From positions 1 to 37,700 of the forward strand of contig JAIQEY010000051.1 of the NCBI GenBank assembly GCA_020073565.1: a stretch of 37,700 nt of DNA. Direction: 5' to 3'. Origin of the DNA: Terriglobia bacterium. GTDB lineage: Bacteria; Acidobacteriota; Terriglobia; Terriglobales; Acidobacteriaceae. The position numbers were made by a program, and so were the translations under genes. Of this stretch, positions 16,663 through 24,955 are shown in pieces (the first letter of the stretch is position 1; each line of letters begins with the position of its first letter). The notes under the pieces are model-generated. The model saw nothing but the letters and a program-made list of their open reading frames with translations, did not search any database and was not told the origin of the DNA.

Positions 16663-17916
16663 CTATCCTCCGTCGGCGGCGTCTGGATCTTTCTGCTCGA
16701 GAGTCTCGCGCTCATCCCGCTCGACCATCTCTCGAACGCTGTCCGGTATCGCCTGGGCATAGGTCCCAAGCGTCATGGTCATTGTCTTGTGCCCCAGGTG
16801 GGCCTGCGCATCCTTGGGTGTCTTTTGGTTCCTGGTCGCGTGGCTCCGGCGCAGCACTTGAAACGTGAGCGGCACGTTGAGCTCCAGATCCTGCTGTACT
16901 TTCGCCAGCACGCGTTTTCGGAAATTGTCCGCAATGAGCGGGTTGCCTTTCTTGCTCGCGAATATCAGGTCTTTGCGACCTGTGTGTTTACACTTCTCGC
17001 GCCACTACAGGATGGCTGCTCGCGTAGCCGGCGGAATAAACACACGGCGCTCGCCAATCTTGGCATGGTCTTCGAGCAGCTTTCCCTTCCACGCCGAGTC
17101 CCGGATCACGAAGTGGTCGCCGACAAACGATTTCCAACGAAGACCGAAGGCTTCGCTGGGCCGCATGGCGCAGAAAATTCCGATGTGCAGTATGGCGCTG
17201 TTGCGTGGTTGGCTCTCCACGGCTTTGAGAACTTTGGGCACGATTTCGGTTTCGAGGACCGGTCTCTTCGGCAACTTCGTCTTTGGCATCGGCACTCGAC
17301 GCATCGGGTTCTTGCCTATGATGTCGTCGTCAACTGCGTCTTCGAGGATGGAACGAAACAGCGTCCACACCTTCTGCACTACGCTCCGCGAATGGTCCTT
17401 CCGCAGCTTGTCGAAGAACGCGGCGATCTGTTGCGGCTCAATATCGGCGATACGTACATCGCCGAACGTGGGTGACAGGTAGGCACTCATGTACTGGTCA
17501 TAGCCCGCCTCGGTCGGTTCCGACCAACGCACTTTGCGGCGTGGCTTGAAGTTGAGGGTCCAGTAGTCTTTGAACGTAATGTGGACAGCAGATGCCGGGC
17601 GGCTGCCCAACCCGCGTACGTGGGCCTCGATGCGGGTGCGGGCCTCGGACAATGACATTTGGGAGACGTAGCCGAGCACAACCTTCGGCTTGCTGCCATC
17701 GCTGGCTCGCCAGCGGCCTACATATTGCTTCCTGCCTTTTGCTCCTTCGGTCTCAACCCAGCCCCGTTGATAACGGCGACGCTTCGCAGGAGGAAGCAGG
17801 GTCCGAATACTGTCCACCCTAGAGGTACGCAGCGGAGGCACTGCGAGTATCAGTTGTCGATCTGGCTGGGGCTTTTTGCGCGGTATTCGACCGTGAGTCC
17901 CTGTGCCGCGACTCAT
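16663..17916 (-). pseudogene. Tyrosine-recombinase integrase interrupted by one in-frame TAG
   Basis: Two frames are in the same phase and together make a normal ~417-codon phage-type integrase. The N-terminal part has a basic beta domain (YQRGWVETEGAKGRKQYVG), a core-binding SAM-like domain (SAYLSPTFGDVRIADIEPQQ) and the first catalytic Arg in CAMRPSEAFGLRW. Then TAG (17005-17007) follows AAIL. Beyond it the frame continues WREKCKHTGRKDLIFASKKG, FQVLRRSHATRNQ, QAHLGHKTMTMTLGTYAQ with the catalytic Arg, His and Tyr. The His of the usual HxxR box is Gln here. Only one base separates it from a full-length enzyme, so it is recent decay, readthrough or a sequence error. Its start directly follows the xis stop. 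Confidence 0.85.
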
Positions 17917-18168
17917 TTAGGATGCCTTCGCCCGCCGCCGGCGCCAGGGTGCGGCCTGCGCCTGTTGTTCGATGAACTCATCGACAACCCTCGGCTGGAA
18001 CCGTATGAGACTGCCCAGGCGCACGCAGGGCAGCTTGGGATGACGGCGGGTAGCATGGTCCCGCACCCACTGCGGGCTGACTTTCAAACGCTTTGCGACC
18101 TCTTCAACGTCCAGAAGATCTTGCCGAATCTGTTGAGGGTCAGGCATGAATTGCAAATTCGATGACAT
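17917..18168 (-). CDS. Excisionase-type helix-turn-helix protein
   Basis: 83 residues. The core DLLDVEEVAKRLKVSPQWVR and KLPCVRLGSLIRFQPRVVDE is the MerR-like winged helix of excisionase/DNA-binding domain proteins (HTH_17 type). It has the LxVxEVAxxLxVSxxWVR helix-turn-helix and the RxGxxIRFxxxxVDEFI wing. The tail is basic (PWRRRRAKAS). It is immediately followed by the integrase gene (stop TAA next to ATG), the usual xis-int arrangement of an integrative element. It probably bends DNA to steer the integrase or regulates the pair. Confidence 0.85.
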   Translation of the reverse strand: MSSNLQFMPDPQQIRQDLLDVEEVAKRLKVSPQWVRDHATRRHPKLPCVRLGSLIRFQPRVVDEFIEQQAQAAPWRRRRAKAS

Positions 18169-18500
18169 AAGAACTCCAAGGATCGGTCCATGGCACGGGA
18201 CTGTCTCATCCGATCGACGGGGCCGACAGGTGCGAGGGTTCTATTTAGACCGGAAGCGAACTTCCGTCAAACGGGCGCAAACACCGGTGTTCTTGTTGGT
18301 TTGAGCAAAACTTGCGTTGCTGGCAATGTGCTGTGACGGCGTGTCTTATCTTTGCCTGTCGCAAACTACCGAGATGGCAGACGATCCACCACCCAAGGTG
18401 CATACGGCCACGAAATTGCCCAAGCCCAAGAGGTTGGAACCCTGCGCCCGATCGGGGTACCATCCACGGCGCGCTGTTCCAAGCGCAATATAATTTGGAG
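18169..18500. other. 330 bp upstream region of xis, no gene
   Basis: No convincing coding frame. The stretch would hold the promoter of the minus-strand xis-int pair and the leader of the plus-strand zinc-ribbon gene. I see no clear promoter boxes or repeats. Confidence 0.35.
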
Positions 18501-18728
18501 ATGGCTGATCGTATTGCGTGCTCGTGCGTCACCTGTCCGAAATGTGGAACATGGGTTGTGGTCAAGGAGCCACTCCCGGCTGGACCGCGCCAAGAAAAGT
18601 CTCTCGCCAGTTGCCCGGCGCCGGAGTGTGGAAAGGAATTTGAATTCGAGAGCAGCGAGACTCGCGTTTTTGAAGTGCCTCTGCCTCTTTTCGAGCGTCG
18701 CCACTTCTATCGGTCTGAACTAAGCTAA
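18501..18728 (+). CDS. Small zinc-ribbon protein
   Basis: 75 residues from the ATG at 18501 (MADRIACSCVTCPKCGTWVV); GGAG precedes the start directly. The frame is open further upstream, but that part is low-quality. Cysteines at 7, 9, 12, 15 and 38, 43 (CSCVTCPKCG ... CPAPECGKEF) form a two-knuckle zinc ribbon. The C-terminus FEVPLPLFERRHFYRSELS is well-behaved coding sequence. I recall similar small hypothetical proteins from acidobacterial genomes but cannot name a function. It is convergent with another small Cys protein gene. Confidence 0.6.
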   Translation: MADRIACSCVTCPKCGTWVVVKEPLPAGPRQEKSLASCPAPECGKEFEFESSETRVFEVPLPLFERRHFYRSELS

Positions 18729-18792
18729 TGACTTTACCGAATAAGGTGCGCCTCAATTGAAGTCCTGAGTGCCAGGAAAACAACGACCTTTG

Positions 18793-19125
18793 TCACAGCG
18801 CGTTGCTTACATGCCGGTCATCCTGTGGGTCTGGAGCGGGGTCCTCTACGGCAATCACCGGTGCAGTACTGTGTTTCCTAACCGGTTGCGTCAGCGATGC
18901 GAGGCTGATCCCGTCACGAAAGTTGAATCTAAGCGAGTGCTTCGAGGAGCACTGTTCGCACAGCCAGAAGAAGACGGTCGCATGTGATGGTTTCAAACCG
19001 CAGATGGCGTTGGGAACATCGCTGCAGGGAGTAGTCGGATGCCTGATATCGAACCGATACAAACGTCCACCCCTCAAGTAGTGAAACGGCAGCATGCAAT
19101 CCGGGTTAGCACAGTGAGAAATCAT
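18793..19125 (-). CDS. Small Cys-motif protein, function unknown
   Basis: 110 residues from the Met at 19125 (MISHCANPDCMLPFHYLRGG), which has AGGAG eight bases upstream. The frame is open 33 codons further up, without a site. Cys5 and Cys10 (CANPDC) and Cys56 and Cys59 (FFWLCEQCSS) look like two halves of one zinc-binding site, with RLYRFDIRH between. This layout, NPxC-FHYLxxGRLYxF plus FFWLCxxCS, is a pattern I associate with short acidobacterial hypothetical proteins. No partner gene is evident; it converges on the zinc-ribbon gene at 18501. Confidence 0.6.
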   Translation of the reverse strand: MISHCANPDCMLPFHYLRGGRLYRFDIRHPTTPCSDVPNAICGLKPSHATVFFWLCEQCSSKHSLRFNFRDGISLASLTQPVRKHSTAPVIAVEDPAPDPQDDRHVSNAL

Positions 19126-19327
19126 GACAACGACTCCTGCGAGCAGCGGAGTACCCGCTCGAGTTCTATTTGGCCCTTGTCGTGCCAGAGCTGCAATGGG
19201 ACAAATGTACTGTCGAGATAGCACATGGATGATTGGGGCGTGAAGGAACAGAAGAACAGATCAGTGCCGAACCGAAGCCCACCGCTGCGGCTACAGCATA
19301 AGGAGAGAGAGTCTCGCCCCTGCCAAC

Positions 19328-19981
19328 TCAGATAAGTTTTCGCTGGATAGCGTTCATGACCGCTTCCAGACGATTGTGGGTCCGCAGCTTCTGGTTGATG
19401 TGATGGAGGTGATTGCGAAGGGTTTGCGGGCTGATGCCGAGAATGCGAGCAACCTCATCACTATCCTTGCCCTCTGCGAACCTGCGGAGGATGTGTTTTT
19501 CCTGTTCGGACAAAGGGGATATTGGCGCCGCCCGCACGGAAGCTTCGCCAACCGAACTGAGCTGCTTGGATAGGTCGAGCATCTTGTGCGTCAGTTCCTC
19601 ACTCTTTTTCTGCTCGGTGACGTCATGGGCAAGGTGGATTAAAAGACGGCGGCCGGTGCGCTGGTTATCGAACACGATTGTGGACATGTTGATCCACACG
19701 CGCTCTCCAGAACTGGTCTTAACGCTCATGTCGAAGTTGGGTATTTCGGTACTGCTGCCGGCGCATTCGGCCACGCTACAGTTCTGATGGCACACACGCG
19801 TACCCAATGGCCCCACGCCTTCCAAGATGTCGTAGCAGGTTTTGTGGACTGCTTCTGCCGCCGAATAACCGAAAAGCTTCTCCGCACCTTTGTTCCAGGA
19901 CATAATCTTGCCTTCCTCGGTTACTGAGAAAGCCGCGTCCGCTGTTCCTTGGAGCAGCGCAAATAGCTCACTTTCCAGCAT
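19328..19981 (-). CDS. PAS domain, LuxR-type response regulator
   Basis: 217 residues. Residues ~1-130 are a PAS domain (ADAAFSVTEEGKIMSWNKGA, EKLFGYSAAEAV ... VWINMSTIVFDNQRTGRRLL, HDVTEQKKSEEL). Residues ~155-217 are a LuxR/GerE helix-turn-helix (PLSEQEKHILRRFAEGKDSD, EVARILGISPQTLRNHLHHI). Four cysteines (49, 64, 68, 73; the last three as CHQNCSVAEC) sit in the PAS domain, a cluster that could hold a redox or metal cofactor. There is no receiver domain. It is divergent from the nitrite reductase gene with 139 bp between, making it the likely regulator of that gene set. Confidence 0.9.
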   Translation of the reverse strand: MLESELFALLQGTADAAFSVTEEGKIMSWNKGAEKLFGYSAAEAVHKTCYDILEGVGPLGTRVCHQNCSVAECAGSSTEIPNFDMSVKTSSGERVWINMSTIVFDNQRTGRRLLIHLAHDVTEQKKSEELTHKMLDLSKQLSSVGEASVRAAPISPLSEQEKHILRRFAEGKDSDEVARILGISPQTLRNHLHHINQKLRTHNRLEAVMNAIQRKLI

Positions 19982-20120
19982 TTAGGTGCCTCCGGGACAA
20001 ATGCCTATGCGAGCAGTACGAATGCTCCATTGAGACTTATCGCCTCCCGATACAAGTATAGGTCAGCTGGCAAACCAAGACCCGAAGAAGGGAACGGAGG
20101 CCGGCGGGAAGAGACACGAC

Positions 20121-22064
20121 ATGGCAAGAAGGACTCTTTACAAAATTCCATTCATGAAAGCAATTCTCAGCGTCCCGCTTTTTATCCTGATGTTGACTGG
20201 AACCGAATCTTTGGTGGCACAGGTTGCGACCAACCATAGGCCTGGGGCGAAAGCCACGGCGAATACTGTCGATATCGTCCGCAATCCAGAGGATGTTCCA
20301 CCGCTTATCGCGAACCGCGCGCCGACGGTAGTCCATGTGATGCTCACGGCTGAAGAAGTACTCGGTCAGTTGGACCCGACAAGCGGTACTACCTATCGGT
20401 ATTGGACTTTCAATGGGAAGGTACCTGGCCCGATGATCCGCGTAGAGCAAGGTGACTCGGTGGAGGTTACTCTTCACAACGATGCGGGCAGTCACATGGT
20501 CCATTCGGTCGATTTTCATGCTGCTCTGGGCCCGGGGGGCGGTGCAGCATTCTCGCAGGCAATTCCGGGACAGTCGAAGACCTTCACATTTCAGGCCACG
20601 ACGCCGGGGCTGTTCGTTTATCACTGCGGCACGCCAATGATTGCCGAGCACATAGCCAACGGCATGTATGGGCTGATTCTGGTTGAGCCCCAGGGTGGAC
20701 TGCCTCACGTGGATCACGAGTACTACGTCATGCAGGGCGAAATCTACACCTCCGCACCCAAGGGCAAAGCGGGCTTGCAGCAGTTTAGCGATGCAAAGCT
20801 CATAGGGGAGAGCCCCGAGTATTTTGTGTTCAACGGGGCGGTCGATGCCCTGACCAAGGAATACCCGATGCACGCCAATGTGGGTGAGACCGTGCGGGTC
20901 TTCTTCGGCGATGCTGGCCCAAATGACACATCGTCACTACATGTAGTCGGGGAAATCTTCACTCGGGATTACGCGCTTGGGTCGCTGACCTCACCTCCTC
21001 TGACTGGAATTCAAACCGCCAGCGTGCCGCCGGGCGGTGCTGCAGTTCTGGAATTCAAGGCCAGCGTCCCAGGACAGTTCACCATGATGGACCATGCCAT
21101 GGCACGGATGGCCAAGGGGCTTATGGCAGTTTTTGATGTAAGCGGTCCGCAGAACGCGGCCTTGATGCATGCCGGGCCGGCTCTGTCGGATCCCCCATTG
21201 AAGGAATCCGCTGCTTGGGTGACTGGCATGACCCGGGCCGATACCGCGGCTGGCCAGGGAAAGGGCGGTGTTGATTCGGCGAGCGCTGTTGACCTTTCCT
21301 CCAGCCCAACAAACGGGAGGGAAGAAGCTATTCCTAGTCCGATGCGCGGCATGGCAATGGACGTGACCAATGTGCAAGCGGGGCGCGGACACGGCTCACA
21401 GCCCATGCCCGTCGCATCGAGATCGCAGCCCTCGATTCTTGGTTCCGTGCAACTCAACGGATGCCTGACATTCCTGAGCGACGGACGGGTGATGCTTAAA
21501 GCCCTCCCATCCGCGAAAACCTACCGCATGGAAGGCATATTGTTCTCGGAATATGCCAACCGCTTGGTCCATGTGAGTGGGTATTTCGGAAGTGTTGTGT
21601 CCGTGGAAGATTCCGGGATCCCCAGTTTCGTAGTGCACACGGTGGATCAACTCGCGCCCAACTGCGCCGTCAAGATAACCGCGGCCATGATTCGAAAAGC
21701 ACGGCCAAAACCGGCGACAGCGGAGAAGGGCACTGTAAACATGAGCGACATGGCGTTTCTGCCAGCGACGATCACGGTTAACGTTGGCCAGAATGTAGTT
21801 TGGAAGAACTCTTCGCAGGTAATCCACAATGTGGTGGACGATGCCAATAAGGCCTTGCATATGGCAGACGTAAAGCTTCCTTCCAGCGTGAAACCATTTG
21901 ATTCGAACTTCCTGCAACCCGGTCAAACGTTTGCCCGCATTTTCACAGTGCCAGGAGTCTACCGTTACGTCTGCACTCTGCATGAAGCCAACGGCATGAA
22001 GGGAGTCGTCATTGTCAGACCATCGCCGCTGTTGGCAGCACGTAAAAGCCCCGACGGGATGTGA
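20121..22064 (+). CDS. nirK: NirK-type copper nitrite reductase with extra C-terminal cupredoxin
   Basis: 647 residues. After a signal peptide come two cupredoxin domains with all expected ligands by alignment to memory of AniA/NirK: type 1 copper His128, Cys169, His177, Met182; type 2 copper His133, His168, His325; catalytic Asp131 and His274 (HMVHSVDFHA, FVYHCGTPMIAEHIANGM, SSLHVVGEIF, MMDHAM). From ~345 to 430 is a Gly/Ala/Pro-rich linker, ~438-515 a small beta domain (GSVQLNGCLTFLSDGRVMLK), and ~535-632 a third cupredoxin with His569, Cys618, His621, Met626. The likely reaction is NO2- to NO in the periplasm, with the extra domain as built-in electron donor. A second ATG at 20154 also begins a signal. 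Confidence 0.93.
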   Translation: MARRTLYKIPFMKAILSVPLFILMLTGTESLVAQVATNHRPGAKATANTVDIVRNPEDVPPLIANRAPTVVHVMLTAEEVLGQLDPTSGTTYRYWTFNGKVPGPMIRVEQGDSVEVTLHNDAGSHMVHSVDFHAALGPGGGAAFSQAIPGQSKTFTFQATTPGLFVYHCGTPMIAEHIANGMYGLILVEPQGGLPHVDHEYYVMQGEIYTSAPKGKAGLQQFSDAKLIGESPEYFVFNGAVDALTKEYPMHANVGETVRVFFGDAGPNDTSSLHVVGEIFTRDYALGSLTSPPLTGIQTASVPPGGAAVLEFKASVPGQFTMMDHAMARMAKGLMAVFDVSGPQNAALMHAGPALSDPPLKESAAWVTGMTRADTAAGQGKGGVDSASAVDLSSSPTNGREEAIPSPMRGMAMDVTNVQAGRGHGSQPMPVASRSQPSILGSVQLNGCLTFLSDGRVMLKALPSAKTYRMEGILFSEYANRLVHVSGYFGSVVSVEDSGIPSFVVHTVDQLAPNCAVKITAAMIRKARPKPATAEKGTVNMSDMAFLPATITVNVGQNVVWKNSSQVIHNVVDDANKALHMADVKLPSSVKPFDSNFLQPGQTFARIFTVPGVYRYVCTLHEANGMKGVVIVRPSPLLAARKSPDGM

Positions 22065-22140
22065 AGGGTGAGCCACCTCATTTCGCATGTTGATCTGGGG
22101 GCACTCTGTGAATCCAATACAACAAGGGAGAGAATAAGAA

Positions 22141-22485
22141 ATGACTTCCACAACCGCAGCGCGTTCAGAAATCACTGGAGCACAAGCTTTACCTCTCCTC
22201 GGCCTGGTCAACTATCAGGATGGATCGGTCGTAAGCCGAGTCGTCCTGAAGCGGGAAAAGGGGAATATCACGATCTTTGCGTTCGACGAAGGACAGGGGT
22301 TAAGCGAACACACTTCTCCATTCGACGCCCTCGTGCAGGCTATTGAAGGCGAAGCAGAGATCACTGTCGCTGGCAAGCCTATTGCGTTGAAAGCAGGCGA
22401 AGTCGTCCTGTTGCCTGCGGAAAAGCCGCACGCTGTTAAGGCGACCACTCGTTTCAAAATGGTACTGACCATGATCCGCTCATAG
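22141..22485 (+). CDS. Small cupin domain protein
   Basis: 114 residues, one cupin_2 domain. Landmarks: NITIFAFDEGQGLSEHTSPF, ALVQAIEGEAEITVAGKP and VVLLPAEKPHAVKATTRFKM. Metal ligands would be His, Glu-type residues in GLSEHTSPFDA and the His in KPHAV, so some of the usual four are replaced. AGAGAAT precedes the ATG. It lies 76 bases after the nitrite reductase gene and six before the hemerythrin-like gene, so it is probably co-transcribed. A decayed copy is at 3153-3389. Its ligand is unknown; quercetinase-like chemistry or a sensing role are possibilities. Confidence 0.85.
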   Translation: MTSTTAARSEITGAQALPLLGLVNYQDGSVVSRVVLKREKGNITIFAFDEGQGLSEHTSPFDALVQAIEGEAEITVAGKPIALKAGEVVLLPAEKPHAVKATTRFKMVLTMIRS

Positions 22486-22490
22486 GACAT

Positions 22491-23045
22491 ATGCCTGTTC
22501 AAATTGGAACAAAGCCTCATAACTTTACCGATCCGACCGGCTTGCTCTCGGACTGCCATCGTCGGATCGAGATGTTTCTCGGTACGCTCACGGCGGTTGC
22601 GGAGCTGGTGGATCGTCCTCCCACGGACGAAACCAGCAGAGCGTTGGAGTCTGCCTTGCGCTACTTCGGCCAAGCGGCACCAAAGCACACTGCGGACGAA
22701 GAGGAGTCGTTGTTTCCCCGGCTGCGTCAGATCGACCATCCTGAGATCCAATCAGCCCTCTCAAAACTGGAGCAGTTAGAGGAAGAACATCGCTGGGCGA
22801 CGCCATTGCATGCGGAAGTCGAACGACTGGGAGCGCGATATCTCTCGGCGGGCGTTCTGGCCGATGCAGAGGTCGAGGGATTCCGCAAAGCCGTTGCAAG
22901 CCTTGTGTCAGTGTACAAGCGGCACATCAGGATCGAGGACGACCTAGTGTTTCCTTTGGCAGCCCGGATGTTATCCGACGCCGACAAATCGGCCATGGCG
23001 AACGAAATGGCCGACCGACGGAAAGTGAAACTGGTGAAACGCTAG
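22491..23045 (+). CDS. Hemerythrin HHE-domain protein
   Basis: 184 residues, mostly helical. Candidate iron ligands: His23 (SDCHRRIEMF), His66 and Glu70 (PKHTADEEESLFPRL), His100 (EEEHRWATPLHAEV), His145 and Glu149 (YKRHIRIEDDLVFPLA). This is the HHE di-iron pattern. Relatives bind O2 or NO or repair nitrosylated iron centres (YtfE/ScdA-like). AGGAC lies before the ATG. It follows the cupin by six bases and completes the set NirK, cupin, hemerythrin. In this context handling of the NO made by the nitrite reductase is a reasonable inference. Confidence 0.88.
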   Translation: MPVQIGTKPHNFTDPTGLLSDCHRRIEMFLGTLTAVAELVDRPPTDETSRALESALRYFGQAAPKHTADEEESLFPRLRQIDHPEIQSALSKLEQLEEEHRWATPLHAEVERLGARYLSAGVLADAEVEGFRKAVASLVSVYKRHIRIEDDLVFPLAARMLSDADKSAMANEMADRRKVKLVKR

Positions 23046-23176
23046 ATGCAGATCACCAAGGAGTATCTCATTCGCGTACTGCGAAAACATCGTCCGTCGT
23101 TGAGTCTGCGAGAACGCGGGGTGTGAGATCGAAGGGCTTCCGCAGAACCGGTCACGGGAACTGTTCGAGAAGGTCT

Positions 23177-24627
23177 TCAATTTGCCTTCTGTTGGTCGTA
23201 TTCCGGCAAATCCTCTGAGACCGCAAGAATGCAGGATTGGCCGTCGAACTGGATCTTATCTGCGGAATAGGCCGTGAGCTTGATCTCGCCCGACTTGGCG
23301 CGAAGTCGGGTGATCACGTTCCGGATCGGGCCTTGCTGTAGTTGTGTGGTCATACGCACTCGGTCTGACGGATCTTCCCAGATCGCAAGTTCATGGACAG
23401 TGCGGCCGAGCACCTCCGCTCTTGAATAGCCGTACCGACGCTCGAAGGCGGCGTTCACATCAACGAACCGCCCTTCGCTGACTGTAGTGATGGAGAAGGG
23501 AATTGGGCTGGAACGAAAGACCTTTTGAAACTTCTCTTCCGAAAGCCTTCGGCTATCCTCTGATTCCGCCAGAGCGTCTTCGGCCTGCTTGAGATCGGCT
23601 ATTCGTTTTTCGAGTTCTGAGCCATAGATTTGAGCGGTTTGGTAGAGGCGAGCATTTTGAATTGCCGCGGCGGCAGGAATGGCCAGCAATTCGGCACGGC
23701 GGAGATGTTCCTGTGTATAGAGGTTCGGATCGGTGTGGCCGACCGAAAGCAACCCCAGGTACCGCTCGGAAGCGACCAGCGGGACAGAGAGCCAGGAGCG
23801 TAGCTGACCATGGCCCTTGAACGTCTTCCATTCTTTTCCTGGCTCGTGTCGGAGATCAAGACGCTCTTCTGGTCTGCCAGCAGGCGCTTTAAGAATGGAG
23901 ATTTGTCGGCGTTGAGAGTCAGCGGACGCGCGGGCGATGTGTCTGCGGGTTCGGGGCACCATCTTTCCCCCAGCGCCAGAACATGCGGTCCGCCTTCGGG
24001 AACCAGAACCCGGGCGCAAGTATACGGAACTAGCTCCGCCAGAGAGCGGAGCAGGGTACCAAGAACGAAGTCCATGCGCAGGTCCTGGGTTAGCGCCAAG
24101 GTTGCCTGGCGCAATGCATCGGCTTGATCTTCTGCCTGTTTCTGGGCGGTGATTTCCTGTGTGGTCCCCACGAGCCGGCGAATCCTGCCCGCATGGTCTC
24201 GAACCGGGAACCCATGCACCTTGACCCATCGCTCTTCGCCAAGAGGACAGACGATGCGGAATCTTTCGTCGAACAGCCCGGTCTGAGTGGCTTCCTCAAG
24301 TTTAGCGAGCACGTGCGAGCGGTCTTCAGGGTGGATGAGTTCTTCGTAGGAAGTTGGATTGTCAAACAGCGACTGGCACGAGCGTCCGGTGATCGTCTCG
24401 TAGGCTTCGTTCACGTAGAGGGCCCGCTTGGTTTCCGCGTCAATCATCCAGAAGATTTCCCGAATGTTGCTCGCCATCTGCTGGAATCGCTCTTCGCTTG
24501 CACGGTGCTGTCGAAGTGCCCGAGCCAAGAACCGCGTACCAAGCAGAATAACGATGCCGAAACCTGCCGCCACAGCGACCATCAGCGTGCGCGGGATCTC
24601 AGTCCCTTGAAGTTTGGCGCGAAGCAC
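23177..24627 (-). pseudogene. Frameshifted membrane PAS-GAF-PAS sensor protein
   Basis: Two overlapping frames form one protein. The first (from 24627) has a membrane helix (MVAVAAGFGIVILLGTRFLA), a PAS domain (EERFQQMASNIREIFWMIDA ... RIRRLVGTTQEITAQKQAED) and the start of a GAF domain up to VLISDT. The second frame, one base away from about 23845, continues HEPGKEWKTFKGHGQLRSWL, SVPLVASERYLGLLSVGHTD and a second PAS domain (FRSSPIPFSITTVSEGRFVD), ending LPEYDQQKAN. So a single shift near 23840-23850 splits it. No histidine kinase domain follows: the stop at 23177 comes right after the last PAS. The reading between the two frames may be a real mutation or a sequence error. Confidence 0.75.
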
Positions 24628-24695
24628 TGTAAGCGTCAGACCAATACACGGTTGACGGATTGAGTCCGCGTGGCGTCAAAACGGCACCGCAACCT

Positions 24696-24955
24696 TCAGG
24701 AACTCAGTTTCACTCCGAACTTCGGGTTGAGAGGTGGATTGGTGCCCCGATTCCGAAGATCAGGTCCCGCAAGCTGGTGTTGTCGCCGACTGGAAAGTTA
24801 GCATGGTTGAACGCTTCGGCACGGAACTGGAGACGAAACCGGTCGGAGATTCGGAGATTCCTGAGCTGTGAGGTATCGAAATCCCAGTAGGCAGGCCACA
24901 AACGTATGCCGCCAAGTTTCCCGTACGCCCAAACACGGAGCGGAACGTTCTCGAT
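24696..24955 (-). pseudogene. C-terminal relic of an Oar-like TonB receptor
   Basis: Directly after the stop of the complete receptor, the same frame reads IENVPLRVWAYGKLGGIRLW, then YWDFDTSQLRNLRISDRFRL and QFRAEAFNHANFPVGD. That is the typical last 60-70 residues of Oar-type receptors (compare DxSLxKNFRxxExxRLQFRAExFNxxNHPNF). A shift near 24720 then leads to NPPLNPKFGVKLSS and a stop at 24696-24698, the usual receptor end. Since the preceding gene already has its own complete C-terminus ending FFKITF, this is a leftover of a second copy. Confidence 0.65.

Noticed and set aside
18245..18565. 106-codon minus-strand ORF upstream of xis
   Set aside because: It overlaps the start of the better supported zinc-ribbon gene and shows no domain.
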